A stretch of 46,061 bases of DNA, taken from positions 1-46,061 of the IMG/VR virus record IMGVR_UViG_3300037245_001880. One strand, written 5' to 3'. Each line of letters begins with the position of its first letter. Position 1 is the first letter of the stretch. The DNA is from a virus. The notes under the pieces are model-generated. The model ran no database searches. It was given only the letters and a program-made list of their open reading frames with translations, and had not been told where the DNA came from. Below are positions 37,377 to 45,133 of the stretch, piece by piece. The position numbers and the translations under genes were made by a program.

Positions 37377-37392
37377 GGGGGCGAACGCCCCC
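37377..37392 (-). promoter_or_regulatory. Strong intergenic hairpin
   Basis: GGGGGC (37377-37382) pairs with GCCCCC (37387-37392) around a four-base loop. It lies between two paralogous virion genes in the head operon. The minus-strand transcript has no U-run after the stem, so it is more likely to protect or process mRNA, or give partial termination, than to act as a standard terminator. Confidence 0.65.
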
Positions 37393-37406
37393 GATCACTT
37401 ATTATT

Positions 37407-37775
37407 TTATCTTTTTAGTACTGCTTTCACAGTATAGGCTACTACCGATGTAGTAGTGCTGGGAAATAACCCCACACGTATAGTATCACCAAAATTAGTG
37501 ACTGAAGTATATGTGCTATTAGCAGTTGTAGTAATATCAGCATCAAGCGTGATACTATTACCCCAAGTTGTGCCACCATCAGGGCTTACTTGCATATATA
37601 GGCCATGGGCACCAGACGTATTAGCTGTAACATTACAAATAACAGCCATTTCAAAAAAATCACCGACTTCTATAGCTTCACCAAGTAATGAGGTAGTTAA
37701 TGTAACAGTGGTTGATGCCTGAGTTTGTAATGTTAGGCGGTCTGTTCTATATTCTCTAGTTTCGACATTAAACAT
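37407..37775 (-). CDS. Virion-associated protein (122 aa), paralogue of the gene at 36996
   Basis: The product begins MFNVETREYRTDRLTLQ, then TVTLTTSLLGEAIEV and MQVSPDGGTTWGN, and ends VAYTVKAVLKR. All beta strands, no Cys cluster; typical for capsid-surface or fibre-like proteins. It is ten bases after the capsid gene. The pair with 36996 arose by duplication. Confidence 0.72.
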   Translation of the reverse strand: MFNVETREYRTDRLTLQTQASTTVTLTTSLLGEAIEVGDFFEMAVICNVTANTSGAHGLYMQVSPDGGTTWGNSITLDADITTTANSTYTSVTNFGDTIRVGLFPSTTTSVVAYTVKAVLKR

Positions 37776-37785
37776 TGCACACCCC

Positions 37786-38727
37786 CTAGCTTATTACAGT
37801 GGTTAGTAAGTATCCACAATCAACAGCGCAAACTTTTTGCACTTCATTAACTGTAGTACGTGCTATTTCACTATCTGTTTGATCTTCACGATATGTTTTA
37901 GCTTGTAGGCCATTTACCTGGATGTTATAACCAACAGACGGGCGCATAATGCCAGGAGTCTTGTTGATGTATCCCATAAATACCTTTTTAGACATCATGT
38001 CCGCCAGAGTTACATCCTGTCCCTCTTCCGCTGTATTATAAAGAGATTGAGAAATAAGTAGCTCTTCCATCTCAAATAATCGTTTAAGAAGGTCGATAGT
38101 TACGATAGTATCGGTAGTAGTTTTAATACGCGCTTTAATGTCTGAGTGTTCTTTGATTTTTAGCCAAACATCATACGGTAGTACCATCTTATTTGGTATA
38201 CGCCCGCAAGCCTTACGGATAACTTCCTTGTATTGGTCAACAATCCCAACAGGGTCAGAATTATTATTGTCCCATCTATCGCCAACAGCGAGTGCAGCGG
38301 TTTGGGATGACCATACGGTTGAATCAGTAATTGCACTAATAACGCGGTTTTCACGTCTTAATAGTATAACCTGTGCAGCAGACTCGGCCGCTGTTCGTCT
38401 TGGGTTATATGGTTTCAGTGCGTTTGCCTGTACTCGATCGTCTACAGCTATTTCCCATCCGTCTTGGATAGTTTGATAGGTGTCTGTTCCAATAAATAGT
38501 TGACCACGGCCATACTTAGTTCCAGGCGCGCGCTCTGTTTTATTGGGAAGTGTGAAGAACCCTTTACTATCCTTAAAGGTGTAAAAGGTGCCAGATTCAC
38601 CGCTTGGTGCGGCAATTGATGGAAACAACTTATCAGCTATAAAGCCATCTGTCTCCTGTGAATACTGTATAACGAATTGTGTTAACAGTGGGTCTACTGG
38701 GTGTACGTTTTTCTTTCCTAATGCCAT
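37786..38727 (-). CDS. Major capsid protein
   Basis: This 313-residue protein begins MALGKKNVHPVDPLLTQFVI and has FIADKLFPSIAAPSGESGTFYTF, an extended region (ERAPGTKYGRGQLFIGT) and later GRIPNKMVLPYDVWLKIKEHSDIKARI and VFMGYINKTPG. The pattern is that of Mu-like and related phage capsid proteins with an HK97-type fold. Position downstream of protease/scaffold and decoration gene is classic. AGGAG lies before the ATG. Confidence 0.88.
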   Translation of the reverse strand: MALGKKNVHPVDPLLTQFVIQYSQETDGFIADKLFPSIAAPSGESGTFYTFKDSKGFFTLPNKTERAPGTKYGRGQLFIGTDTYQTIQDGWEIAVDDRVQANALKPYNPRRTAAESAAQVILLRRENRVISAITDSTVWSSQTAALAVGDRWDNNNSDPVGIVDQYKEVIRKACGRIPNKMVLPYDVWLKIKEHSDIKARIKTTTDTIVTIDLLKRLFEMEELLISQSLYNTAEEGQDVTLADMMSKKVFMGYINKTPGIMRPSVGYNIQVNGLQAKTYREDQTDSEIARTTVNEVQKVCAVDCGYLLTTVIS

Positions 38728-38738
38728 GATAATGCTCC

Positions 38739-39164
38739 TTATGCTTCGATTATTCTACGAGGTGCAATAAGCTGAACGGACACAATGTCCGATGCGGCAT
38801 ATGTTTGCCCGTTAGATATGGCAGCCGCAATGCTGCTTGTAGATGTAAGTACAATACCGTTACTAGAGGCATTCGCACCAATAAAAATTGATGTAGTGTC
38901 TAGTTTTAGGGTTGTATATGCTGTAGATGCCATTTTAAGGCGAGTAATCCCACCAGCACTACATAAGGCAATCTTACCAGTGTCATTTGGGTTGATGGCC
39001 TCTTGTGTCACACCATAGGCACCTAGTCCCTTAGTGGCGATTGTATCGACTGAACCCTCAGTAGTAGACAATTTACAAAAAGTAAATGCCGGTAGAGTAG
39101 TTGTTGCCGCGTTTGTCATAGTTATGGGACATAATCCCATTGAAAATGCTTTGCTCATATTCAT
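38739..39164 (-). CDS. Head decoration protein (DUF2190-like)
   Basis: This 141-residue protein has the pattern of small Ala/Thr-rich beta proteins of the DUF2190 type: TLPAFTFCKLSTTEGSVDTIA, GLGAYGVTQEAINPNDTGKIALCSAGG and NGQTYAASDIVSVQLI. Such proteins stabilise the capsid shell. It lies between the protease/scaffold and the capsid gene, where decoration genes are usual. AGGAG lies just before the ATG. Confidence 0.82.
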   Translation of the reverse strand: MNMSKAFSMGLCPITMTNAATTTLPAFTFCKLSTTEGSVDTIATKGLGAYGVTQEAINPNDTGKIALCSAGGITRLKMASTAYTTLKLDTTSIFIGANASSNGIVLTSTSSIAAAISNGQTYAASDIVSVQLIAPRRIIEA

Positions 39165-39170
39165 ATCCTC

Positions 39171-39761
39171 CTATAATTGATACTTGGCTGTGTATGCTTC
39201 AGCTAGCTTTGAGTTTTCGGCACAAACTAATGTGACAGCTTCATCAAAAGTGCATTTTGATTCTGCCATTTTTTTGTTGGCCTCAACTACCATCTGAGTT
39301 CCAGGGTCATCGGAAAGATTTTGCTCTTCACCTTTGCCAGCACTACCCTTCTCGTCCAGGTCGACGATTTTAGACATTTTTAAGAGGTCTTCTTTAACGT
39401 TCACGGGGTCTGCCATGTAGCGTTTTTCATAATATTCCTTGTCCTTGGGTAGCAATTTACCATCGGTAATCGCTTTGTTAATGGCCTCATCTCTGTCTCT
39501 CTCATTGAGTTTGACTTCGAGGTCTCCCACTTTTTTATTGGAATCTTCCAATTTCTTGGCCACTTCCGTATCTGTCAAGGTTTTCTTGCTATTTTCCTTG
39601 TCTGCGAGTTCTTTGGCTTTCTTTGCTTCAGCTTCAATTTTTGTAACTTTCTCACCCAATCCCTTATTGGAAGTAAGAAGCTCGTCAATCTTGGCTAAAA
39701 TAGAATCCTCAGAGGCATCGGCAGATAGGCCGAATTTTTCAACTAATTTTTCATTTTCCAC
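39171..39761 (-). CDS. Nested scaffold protein from an internal start (predicted)
   Basis: Within the protease gene, AGGAG followed eight bases later by an in-frame GTG (codon 291) would start a 196-residue protein. It begins V-E-N-E-K-L-VEKFGLSADAS, is mostly coiled coil (DEAINKAITDG, KKLEDSNKKVGDLEVKL, LEKF-type heptads), and ends at the same stop. Nested scaffolds made from internal starts are known in Mu (gpI/gpZ) and other phages. The scaffold guides capsid assembly and is cleaved by the protease. Confidence 0.7.
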   Translation of the reverse strand: MENEKLVEKFGLSADASEDSILAKIDELLTSNKGLGEKVTKIEAEAKKAKELADKENSKKTLTDTEVAKKLEDSNKKVGDLEVKLNERDRDEAINKAITDGKLLPKDKEYYEKRYMADPVNVKEDLLKMSKIVDLDEKGSAGKGEEQNLSDDPGTQMVVEANKKMAESKCTFDEAVTLVCAENSKLAEAYTAKYQL

Positions 39762-40631
39762 TGTATGTGCTCCTAATTTTTTATTTGGTAACTTCTTAAC
39801 GCTCTTGGGTGTCTGCCTACCTTGAATATTATCAGCCTTTGGGCCTACTTTCTCGGGGCTACCTTTAATTGTTAATTCGGATAATTTGTATTCTGCCATT
39901 CCTCTATTATCGAGTACTGCTGTTTCGTCTATGATAGAGGGCATGGTCTTAAGAAACGGGATATTGGTTGCAGCACCACCCCGTAAAACATTTTTAAACT
40001 CTTTTTGTGTCTCTGGGTCTTTATATGAACCCCATGAAGGAGAAAAATAACGGTAAGTCCTTTTTGATAATATACTTTGCCCTAATTCTGTATAATCCGG
40101 TTTAATATAGAGTCCCAAACCTGGGCGAATAAAGGGAGAAGAATCAAACCATGCGAGGGATTTATTTTCATCATGCTGCATATCCATGAAGGGCTTCACA
40201 TGTAGGACATTTGCCTGGTAATTATCAATTATCTCATTAAAAAAATTATTGTCAAACGTCATCTTTCCGTACGATGGATGCTCGAATTCTCCAAACGGAA
40301 AAAGCATGATATCTTCTTTGGGTTCTGCTCCATTGTCTGTTAATTGTAGACCGTCTGTCCATATATTCATTGTTCCCATTTTACATTTATTCCTTATATT
40401 TTTACTACCTCGTCTTCCATGACTTCTACCATGTTTTTTTGCATGTTCCTCTTTAGTAAGCGGCTCCATATTACCTGGACTATTGTCCACATTATTACCA
40501 TTTTTATGATGTATCTCTTTACCCTCTATGGCTTTTTCACCAAATACTTCCTTTGCCTTGGCTCTAGTTCGGGCTCGTATGGCTCTTTCTTCAGACTCAA
40601 CGGCAAGTGGGGTTCCTTTAGGTAATGGCAT
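39171..40631 (-). CDS. HNH motif fused to capsid protease and scaffold
   Basis: This 486-residue protein has three parts. Residues about 1-85 carry an HNH nuclease signature (EIHHKNGNNVDNSPGNM and LTKEEHAKKH). Residues about 88-275 match Mu gpI-type protease: NIWTDGLQL, HVKPFMDMQHDENKSLAW (catalytic His) and YRYFSPSW (catalytic Ser). Residues about 290-486 form the scaffold. A methionine at 85, preceded by AAGGA, could start the protease alone. The HNH part resembles a mobile nuclease fused in frame with the head gene. AAGGA lies before the first ATG. An assembly error could also join two genes, so the fusion needs checking. Confidence 0.85.
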   Translation of the reverse strand: MPLPKGTPLAVESEERAIRARTRAKAKEVFGEKAIEGKEIHHKNGNNVDNSPGNMEPLTKEEHAKKHGRSHGRRGSKNIRNKCKMGTMNIWTDGLQLTDNGAEPKEDIMLFPFGEFEHPSYGKMTFDNNFFNEIIDNYQANVLHVKPFMDMQHDENKSLAWFDSSPFIRPGLGLYIKPDYTELGQSILSKRTYRYFSPSWGSYKDPETQKEFKNVLRGGAATNIPFLKTMPSIIDETAVLDNRGMAEYKLSELTIKGSPEKVGPKADNIQGRQTPKSVKKLPNKKLGAHTVENEKLVEKFGLSADASEDSILAKIDELLTSNKGLGEKVTKIEAEAKKAKELADKENSKKTLTDTEVAKKLEDSNKKVGDLEVKLNERDRDEAINKAITDGKLLPKDKEYYEKRYMADPVNVKEDLLKMSKIVDLDEKGSAGKGEEQNLSDDPGTQMVVEANKKMAESKCTFDEAVTLVCAENSKLAEAYTAKYQL

Positions 40632-40642
40632 ACTGATATTCC

Positions 40643-41470
40643 TTAATCATCTAGACTATTATCACGTAATATAAGGTCATAACCACCGACTGAATCAATT
40701 ATTTTACTGGCGGTTGTAACTAATATTCTAATATCTGTTTTTTCTGGAATAATACCGGCTGGTATACCATATTCATATTGCCAATGCGAGTTACCTATAT
40801 TGATTAACCCCATTTGTCCCTTAGTCTGCCATGCTCCATTTACTCCATTATTCGACCTTGCTTGCCACTGGAAGGTAGCATCTACACCATTTTTATCATT
40901 ATGCATCATACCTACATATCCCTTGACAAATAAAGCACTTTTACCGTGAGGGACAGTGTACATGGCCTGTTGTGTTTGTCCATCATTGGCTCGTATAAAG
41001 GCTCCTACAGTTGTGGCAGCTTGTATTCTCATAGAAATATTACCGATATTCGTTTCATAACTTCCAGCGGTTACGGCTGCTGCCCTGTTCATCCTCTTAT
41101 ATGTATTAGTAAGTGTAACGGGGGTAGTACCATTCATTGTTGCTATCTCGGTTATCGGGTCTAAATTATTATCTAAACCCTCCACATAAACAGTCCTTGC
41201 ACCAATACCCGCGCCAGTATCTCCACCACTTGCGCTTAGAATTTCCATAGTTTTAGCAACGGTTGGGTAAAACTTATATGCACCTAAACCAGACCAAACG
41301 CCTATACCGCCAGTAGATGCCGTGAGTGGATTATGACCAAATTTATTAACTGCGGAATACCCTGGCACAAGACCAAATGCAACCTCCATAAAGAAATATG
41401 AACTAAATAAACCACTGCTATCTGTTAACCGGATATTTGTATCTTCACCTTTAATTCGTACCTTGTTCAC
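40643..41470 (-). CDS. Structural protein of unknown site (275 aa)
   Basis: This protein has a pattern seen in virion proteins of diverse phages: SSYFFMEVAFGLVPGYSAVNKFGHNP, GVWSGLGAYKFYPTVAKTMEILSASGGD, and GARTVYVEGLDNNLDPITEIATMNGTTPV, followed by a C-terminal beta domain (GIPAGIIPEKTDIRILVT). It lies between the portal and protease genes. It is probably on the head surface or at the neck. Proteomics of particles would place it. Confidence 0.72.
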   Translation of the reverse strand: MNKVRIKGEDTNIRLTDSSGLFSSYFFMEVAFGLVPGYSAVNKFGHNPLTASTGGIGVWSGLGAYKFYPTVAKTMEILSASGGDTGAGIGARTVYVEGLDNNLDPITEIATMNGTTPVTLTNTYKRMNRAAAVTAGSYETNIGNISMRIQAATTVGAFIRANDGQTQQAMYTVPHGKSALFVKGYVGMMHNDKNGVDATFQWQARSNNGVNGAWQTKGQMGLINIGNSHWQYEYGIPAGIIPEKTDIRILVTTASKIIDSVGGYDLILRDNSLDD

Positions 41471-41483
41471 TTTTTACCCCTTT

Positions 41484-43721
41484 TTAACCTACGTTTCCCA
41501 TCATTTCAACATCCCTAATTTTGTAAATATTAACACATCGACATTTGCCGCCGCCCGCGCATGTCGGGTTTGGTGTTTGAAAGTCTGGGTTATCTATTGC
41601 GTGTTCTACCCCATCTTTAGGGGAACACTGGTTACATGTCCCATGATCTAATACCGCACTATATACCGCAAATTCTATTTGATCTGTATAAGTACCCGCC
41701 TGTACTTCTCTACCCAGCCCATATGCCTTATTAGTACTTGCACTTGCAATATTGGCTATATCCCTATTACCTGTGGTCATAATCGAATCATAGATAGAAT
41801 TTGATTTTTGGGTATCTGTAGTAAGTGATGGGTCTAAATTATATAGAGCAAATAACCCAAGTCCTAGTGTTTTATTACTTATGGCAGTTGAATCGGCTTT
41901 AGATTTATCATTTAAGTAATCCAACACCTCTTCACTATCGCTAAATTCATCATTATCTAATAACTCCGGCTCCGTTAATTCTTTATTTTTAGAGACCATT
42001 TTCTGCATTTCTATTTCTTCTCTAAGATGACGTTTTCCCTTATTCATCTGTCTTTTTTGCTCTTTAAATAACCGTTCTGCTAATTTCTCCACATAAGGCA
42101 TTTTGATCTGGTCGGCTGTTTTAACAAGTAATTCGGTGGAGAGGAATCTGGCTTGCTGGTCCTTAATCTTTAATACTTGTTTAGTGAATTTGTCTACTCC
42201 GCTATCTAGAGTAGCTTCTATTTCATCAAGGTCGCATAATTGTTCTTCGTATTCTGTTAGCTTTCTACGGTGTTTATACTCTTTCAGCTTTTTAACATCG
42301 TCATGAATAGTGGCACCCTTATCATCGTCTGTATCTTCTTTGGGTATCTCTTTTTTCTGCCCCTTCGTTGGCTCTTTCCCTTCATCCTCTCCAGGTAGTT
42401 GTGCGCCGGCCTGAGCTTGTATCTCTTTTTTCAGCTTCTCTCGCTCTGCTATGATTTCGTCAGTGAGTTTGGGTAATCCCGCTGTCTCACGTAATAATTG
42501 CTCTATTGGATTATCACGAGTAAATGCATTATTTAACCCCATTTTAGCTAATGATTCCATCCACTTGGCACCATTTAAAATTATTCTATTACTCTTTAAT
42601 CTGGGATATTCTTTTACATTCCAATTCATATCTACGAGCTGTTTAATGACGAATCGGTTCATTATCTCTGAAAAGTATTCACCAATTGCATTTAATGATA
42701 CAGCGAATAATTCTTCAAAAGACTCGCCTAGTGAACGGCTGCCAGAATCGCTCGTACCGAGGTTTATAAACTGTGCCAGTATGTTTTTACTAATCTCTTC
42801 GTTATGATGTTTGATAGAGCCTATAATTGCCTCATTACCCCCAGATTTTTCAAACATTTCCATTTTCCACTCATTGGGGAGGTGCATATAGGCTTGTTCG
42901 CGAGAGTGAAGATTTTTGAGTATGGTACTGACTCGTTTTTTATCTCCTTCGTTTGCAGATGGTGACTCGGTTACTACAGGAAAACCAGATGCCCACCGAT
43001 CGTGCCCGATTGCATCAATTTTATAGAGCTTATCTTTAATATACCAATGTTTATATGCAGACCTTAAAACGCTTATGCCCTCGAAGTTATTACCCTCTTG
43101 GTCATTAGTAAACATCACCAGTTTTTCTCGCCATATATCAATATAATCGTAATTGCTACTATCACCCTTTTGGACAAATTGTTGCACACCAGAGAAATTG
43201 TCATCTTTGTCGGTATACCAACGGTAAATGGTACTCTGTTTTCTAGGTGCAAGCTTAGACAACATGATTTTATTGTCGTCTGTTACTTTGAATACTTTCT
43301 CAAATATAGAATATCCGAAAGGTAAATATCCCAAAGCCTGTCGTAGGAAGTCATCCCATGTAATACTCATTTCCCTGAAGAGGTTTTTCTGGATGCGTTC
43401 GGCAATCTCTTTATCTTCAGGTTTATCGCTGGCTGGTTCAATAAACCACGTCGCTTGCCTTATTGGTAGCATTATCGCATAGAGTGTGCCGTGTATCTGG
43501 GCATCGTTCCTACGCATCTTATCATAGATAGATATTGCATTAAGTCCGGTTAGTTCTGGTAGATATTCATCATTAGTAATGAACCCAGAGAAAAATTCTG
43601 TACCGGTTGCACCATATGTGCGGAACGGAGATTGTTTACGGGGTTTATTATCGAATACACCGGCAGAGTTTAGTTGATAGATACCGGAAGAGGTTGGCTT
43701 GGAGTAACCATTTAAATTCAA
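41484..43721 (-). CDS. Portal protein fused to a MuF-type head protein
   Basis: This 745-residue protein has a DUF935 (Mu gp29-like) portal in residues about 50-470: ISIYDKMRRNDAQIHGTLYA, FLRQALGYLPFGYSIFEKVF, WYTDKDDNFSGVQQF, LVMFTNDQEGNNFEGISVLR. A charged linker follows (about 430-490). The C-terminal part (about 490-745) is MuF (Mu gp30-like), with the Cys cluster CNQC-x3-DG...C-x4-KCRCVN. In Mu these are separate proteins. It starts at a TTG with no clear SD, close to the promoter at 43779. The late head operon begins here. Confidence 0.9.
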   Translation of the reverse strand: MNLNGYSKPTSSGIYQLNSAGVFDNKPRKQSPFRTYGATGTEFFSGFITNDEYLPELTGLNAISIYDKMRRNDAQIHGTLYAIMLPIRQATWFIEPASDKPEDKEIAERIQKNLFREMSITWDDFLRQALGYLPFGYSIFEKVFKVTDDNKIMLSKLAPRKQSTIYRWYTDKDDNFSGVQQFVQKGDSSNYDYIDIWREKLVMFTNDQEGNNFEGISVLRSAYKHWYIKDKLYKIDAIGHDRWASGFPVVTESPSANEGDKKRVSTILKNLHSREQAYMHLPNEWKMEMFEKSGGNEAIIGSIKHHNEEISKNILAQFINLGTSDSGSRSLGESFEELFAVSLNAIGEYFSEIMNRFVIKQLVDMNWNVKEYPRLKSNRIILNGAKWMESLAKMGLNNAFTRDNPIEQLLRETAGLPKLTDEIIAEREKLKKEIQAQAGAQLPGEDEGKEPTKGQKKEIPKEDTDDDKGATIHDDVKKLKEYKHRRKLTEYEEQLCDLDEIEATLDSGVDKFTKQVLKIKDQQARFLSTELLVKTADQIKMPYVEKLAERLFKEQKRQMNKGKRHLREEIEMQKMVSKNKELTEPELLDNDEFSDSEEVLDYLNDKSKADSTAISNKTLGLGLFALYNLDPSLTTDTQKSNSIYDSIMTTGNRDIANIASASTNKAYGLGREVQAGTYTDQIEFAVYSAVLDHGTCNQCSPKDGVEHAIDNPDFQTPNPTCAGGGKCRCVNIYKIRDVEMMGNVG

Positions 43722-43778
43722 ATTATTAAGATGTTTACTAATTTATGGTCGCCCCACAACAGAAGTATACATACCTAC

Positions 43779-43807
43779 AGTATAGTTGATTTTTGGTCAA
43801 ATGTCAA
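43779..43807 (-). promoter_or_regulatory. Sigma70-like promoter of the late head operon
   Basis: Minus strand: -35 TTGACA (43802-43807), 17-base spacer, -10 TATACT (43779-43784). It is directly upstream of the portal gene, with a leader of about 50 bases, and overlaps the last codons of the gene at 43804. With a near-consensus sequence it should be read by host polymerase. It probably drives the long structural operon. Confidence 0.85.
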
Positions 43808-44055
43808 GGAATATCTGCAACTTTTTGTTTTATTAAAGATTTAATAGCTTTATAGGTCATTATTATATCTTCGTGCTGTAAAAGCCCATTACCATCAGTA
43901 TCAAGATATTCTATAACTTCATCAAGTGGCGGTAAATTATAATTTTTATCTTTTTTTTGAGATACATAATAATCATAACTAACTGTTGGAAGATAGCAAA
44001 TAGGGCATATCTCCTTATTAGTCACACCGGTATTACATTTTAAACATTTTCTCAT
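43804..44055 (-). CDS. Cys-pair hypothetical protein (83 aa)
   Basis: The product begins MRKCLKCNTGVTNKEICPICYLP, a zinc ribbon with two C-x2-C pairs, and continues DYDDYYVSQKKDKNYNLPPLDEVIEYLDTDGNGLLQHEDI. The last part has DTDGNGLLQHED, which is a good EF-hand calcium loop. A zinc ribbon followed by an EF-hand-like loop in a phage protein is unusual. Function unknown. Confidence 0.65.
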   Translation of the reverse strand: MRKCLKCNTGVTNKEICPICYLPTVSYDYYVSQKKDKNYNLPPLDEVIEYLDTDGNGLLQHEDIIMTYKAIKSLIKQKVADIP

Positions 44056-44064
44056 TTTATCTCC

Positions 44065-44265
44065 TCACAAAAACGTTATTTCATCTCTATAAAACCATTC
44101 TTCATACATTATCTTATCTTCGACATATCGTATATAATACTCTGCGCCCATTCTAGATATTTTTATCTTTAGAATTTTGCCCTCTCTACCCTTAATAAAA
44201 TCAAATGATACCCATGTCATGAGCTGGTCTCTCAATGCTTTGTCTTCGTTTTTCAATTCAGACAT
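44065..44265 (-). CDS. Hypothetical protein (66 aa)
   Basis: The product begins MSELKNEDKALRDQLMTW and ends YEEWFYRDEITFL. Mixed charged residues, strands around GREGKILKIKISRMGAEYYIRYVED. It overlaps the upstream gene by eight bases. It looks like a small beta domain with no known family. Confidence 0.55.
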   Translation of the reverse strand: MSELKNEDKALRDQLMTWVSFDFIKGREGKILKIKISRMGAEYYIRYVEDKIMYEEWFYRDEITFL

Positions 44266-44521
44266 TGTTATTATCCATTGTTATATTTCCTGTAACTAGC
44301 GGTGACATACAATACGGTAATCTGATATCAAATGAATTTGGAATATAATGTTGTTCTACCTCACTATACGTCTTAAGAACATATCCCTTATGAAACGAAA
44401 TACAACAACAACTAATACACCTACCCTTAATACATGGGCATATTAGGCTCTCCATTTTCTTATTTTCTTTTAATAGTGCGTCATTAGCTAAATCTTCAGT
44501 TTTAAATCTTGTTTCACACAT
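44258..44521 (-). CDS. Cys-rich hypothetical protein (87 aa)
   Basis: The product begins MCETRFKTEDLANDALLK and has a tight Cys cluster (LICPCIKGRCISCCCISFHKG) that could bind metal. The C-terminal half (QHYIPNSFDIRLPYCMSP) is unrecognised. The start lies 17 bases after the preceding stop, with AGGAG about eight bases before the ATG. Function unknown. Confidence 0.6.
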   Translation of the reverse strand: MCETRFKTEDLANDALLKENKKMESLICPCIKGRCISCCCISFHKGYVLKTYSEVEQHYIPNSFDIRLPYCMSPLVTGNITMDNNNV

Positions 44522-44538
44522 TACTGACTCCTATCCAG

Positions 44539-44679
44539 TTACCAAGTTACTACAATCGTTAATATTGCTACACAAATATAATATATAGTCTTCCTCCAAT
44601 CTCCAGAAGGAATATAGCCTACAGCAGCTAATAGGTTGATTATTACTATTACTAAAGGGAATATCTTTGCTTTATCCAT
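44539..44679 (-). CDS. Small membrane protein (46 aa)
   Basis: The product begins MDKAKIFPLVIVIINLLAA, with a short turn (GYIPSGDWRK) and a second hydrophobic segment (YYICVAILTIVVTW): a two-segment membrane hairpin. It overlaps the upstream stop by one base (TAATG). Small membrane proteins in early phage clusters often act on host functions; none is identified here. Confidence 0.65.
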   Translation of the reverse strand: MDKAKIFPLVIVIINLLAAVGYIPSGDWRKTIYYICVAILTIVVTW

Positions 44680-45035
44680 TATTTGTCTGAATCATATACG
44701 CAACGATCTATAATAAAGTCGAGTATATCAGATGCACACGCCATAGCTCTATCACTTTTAACTAAGTCGGAATTAGCATTATCATAAAACCCCAAATGAA
44801 TTATTTTGATGTATTTTTTCCAAATGCCGTTTATACATCTATCATCTGCCTTTGAACAGTGGTCGTATCCATAAGTTAACGGACAATTTTTACAAGCGTT
44901 ATAATAAGAACTATAATAATTACAATATGAACAACTACGAACATCTCTATCTCTGGGCATTATACCCATAGATAGACCCATCCATTTATTCAATGCACTT
45001 TGGAACACTTTGCTTGGTACTTCTTTAATTTTCAT
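44679..45035 (-). CDS. Cys-cluster (zinc-binding-like) phage protein
   Basis: This 118-residue protein shares the layout of the gene at 711-1031: CSYCNYY-x5-ACKNCPL-x6-C. A helix with W precedes it, and a C-terminal helix ends with DFIIDRC. I chose the third of three possible start codons (ATG at 45035), six bases after AAGGAG. It is the first gene after the promoter at 45053-45080. Function unknown. Confidence 0.7.
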   Translation of the reverse strand: MKIKEVPSKVFQSALNKWMGLSMGIMPRDRDVRSCSYCNYYSSYYNACKNCPLTYGYDHCSKADDRCINGIWKKYIKIIHLGFYDNANSDLVKSDRAMACASDILDFIIDRCVYDSDK

Positions 45036-45052
45036 CATCAACTCCTTACTTA

Positions 45053-45080
45053 ATTATATACCATATTCTCTAAAAGTCAA
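45053..45080 (-). promoter_or_regulatory. Sigma70-like promoter
   Basis: Minus strand: -35 TTGACT (45075-45080), 16-base spacer, -10 TATAAT (45053-45058). It is preceded by A-tract and TGC, almost identical over 20 bases to the promoter at 10555. It drives the small-gene cluster 44-45 kb. Confidence 0.85.
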
Positions 45081-45133
45081 GCATTTTTTATTAACAGCAT
45101 TAACGTGACAATAACATAAATATGTTAGCATTA

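Noticed and set aside
37377-37392. Rho-independent terminator
   Set aside because: There is no U-run after the stem on the transcribed strand.
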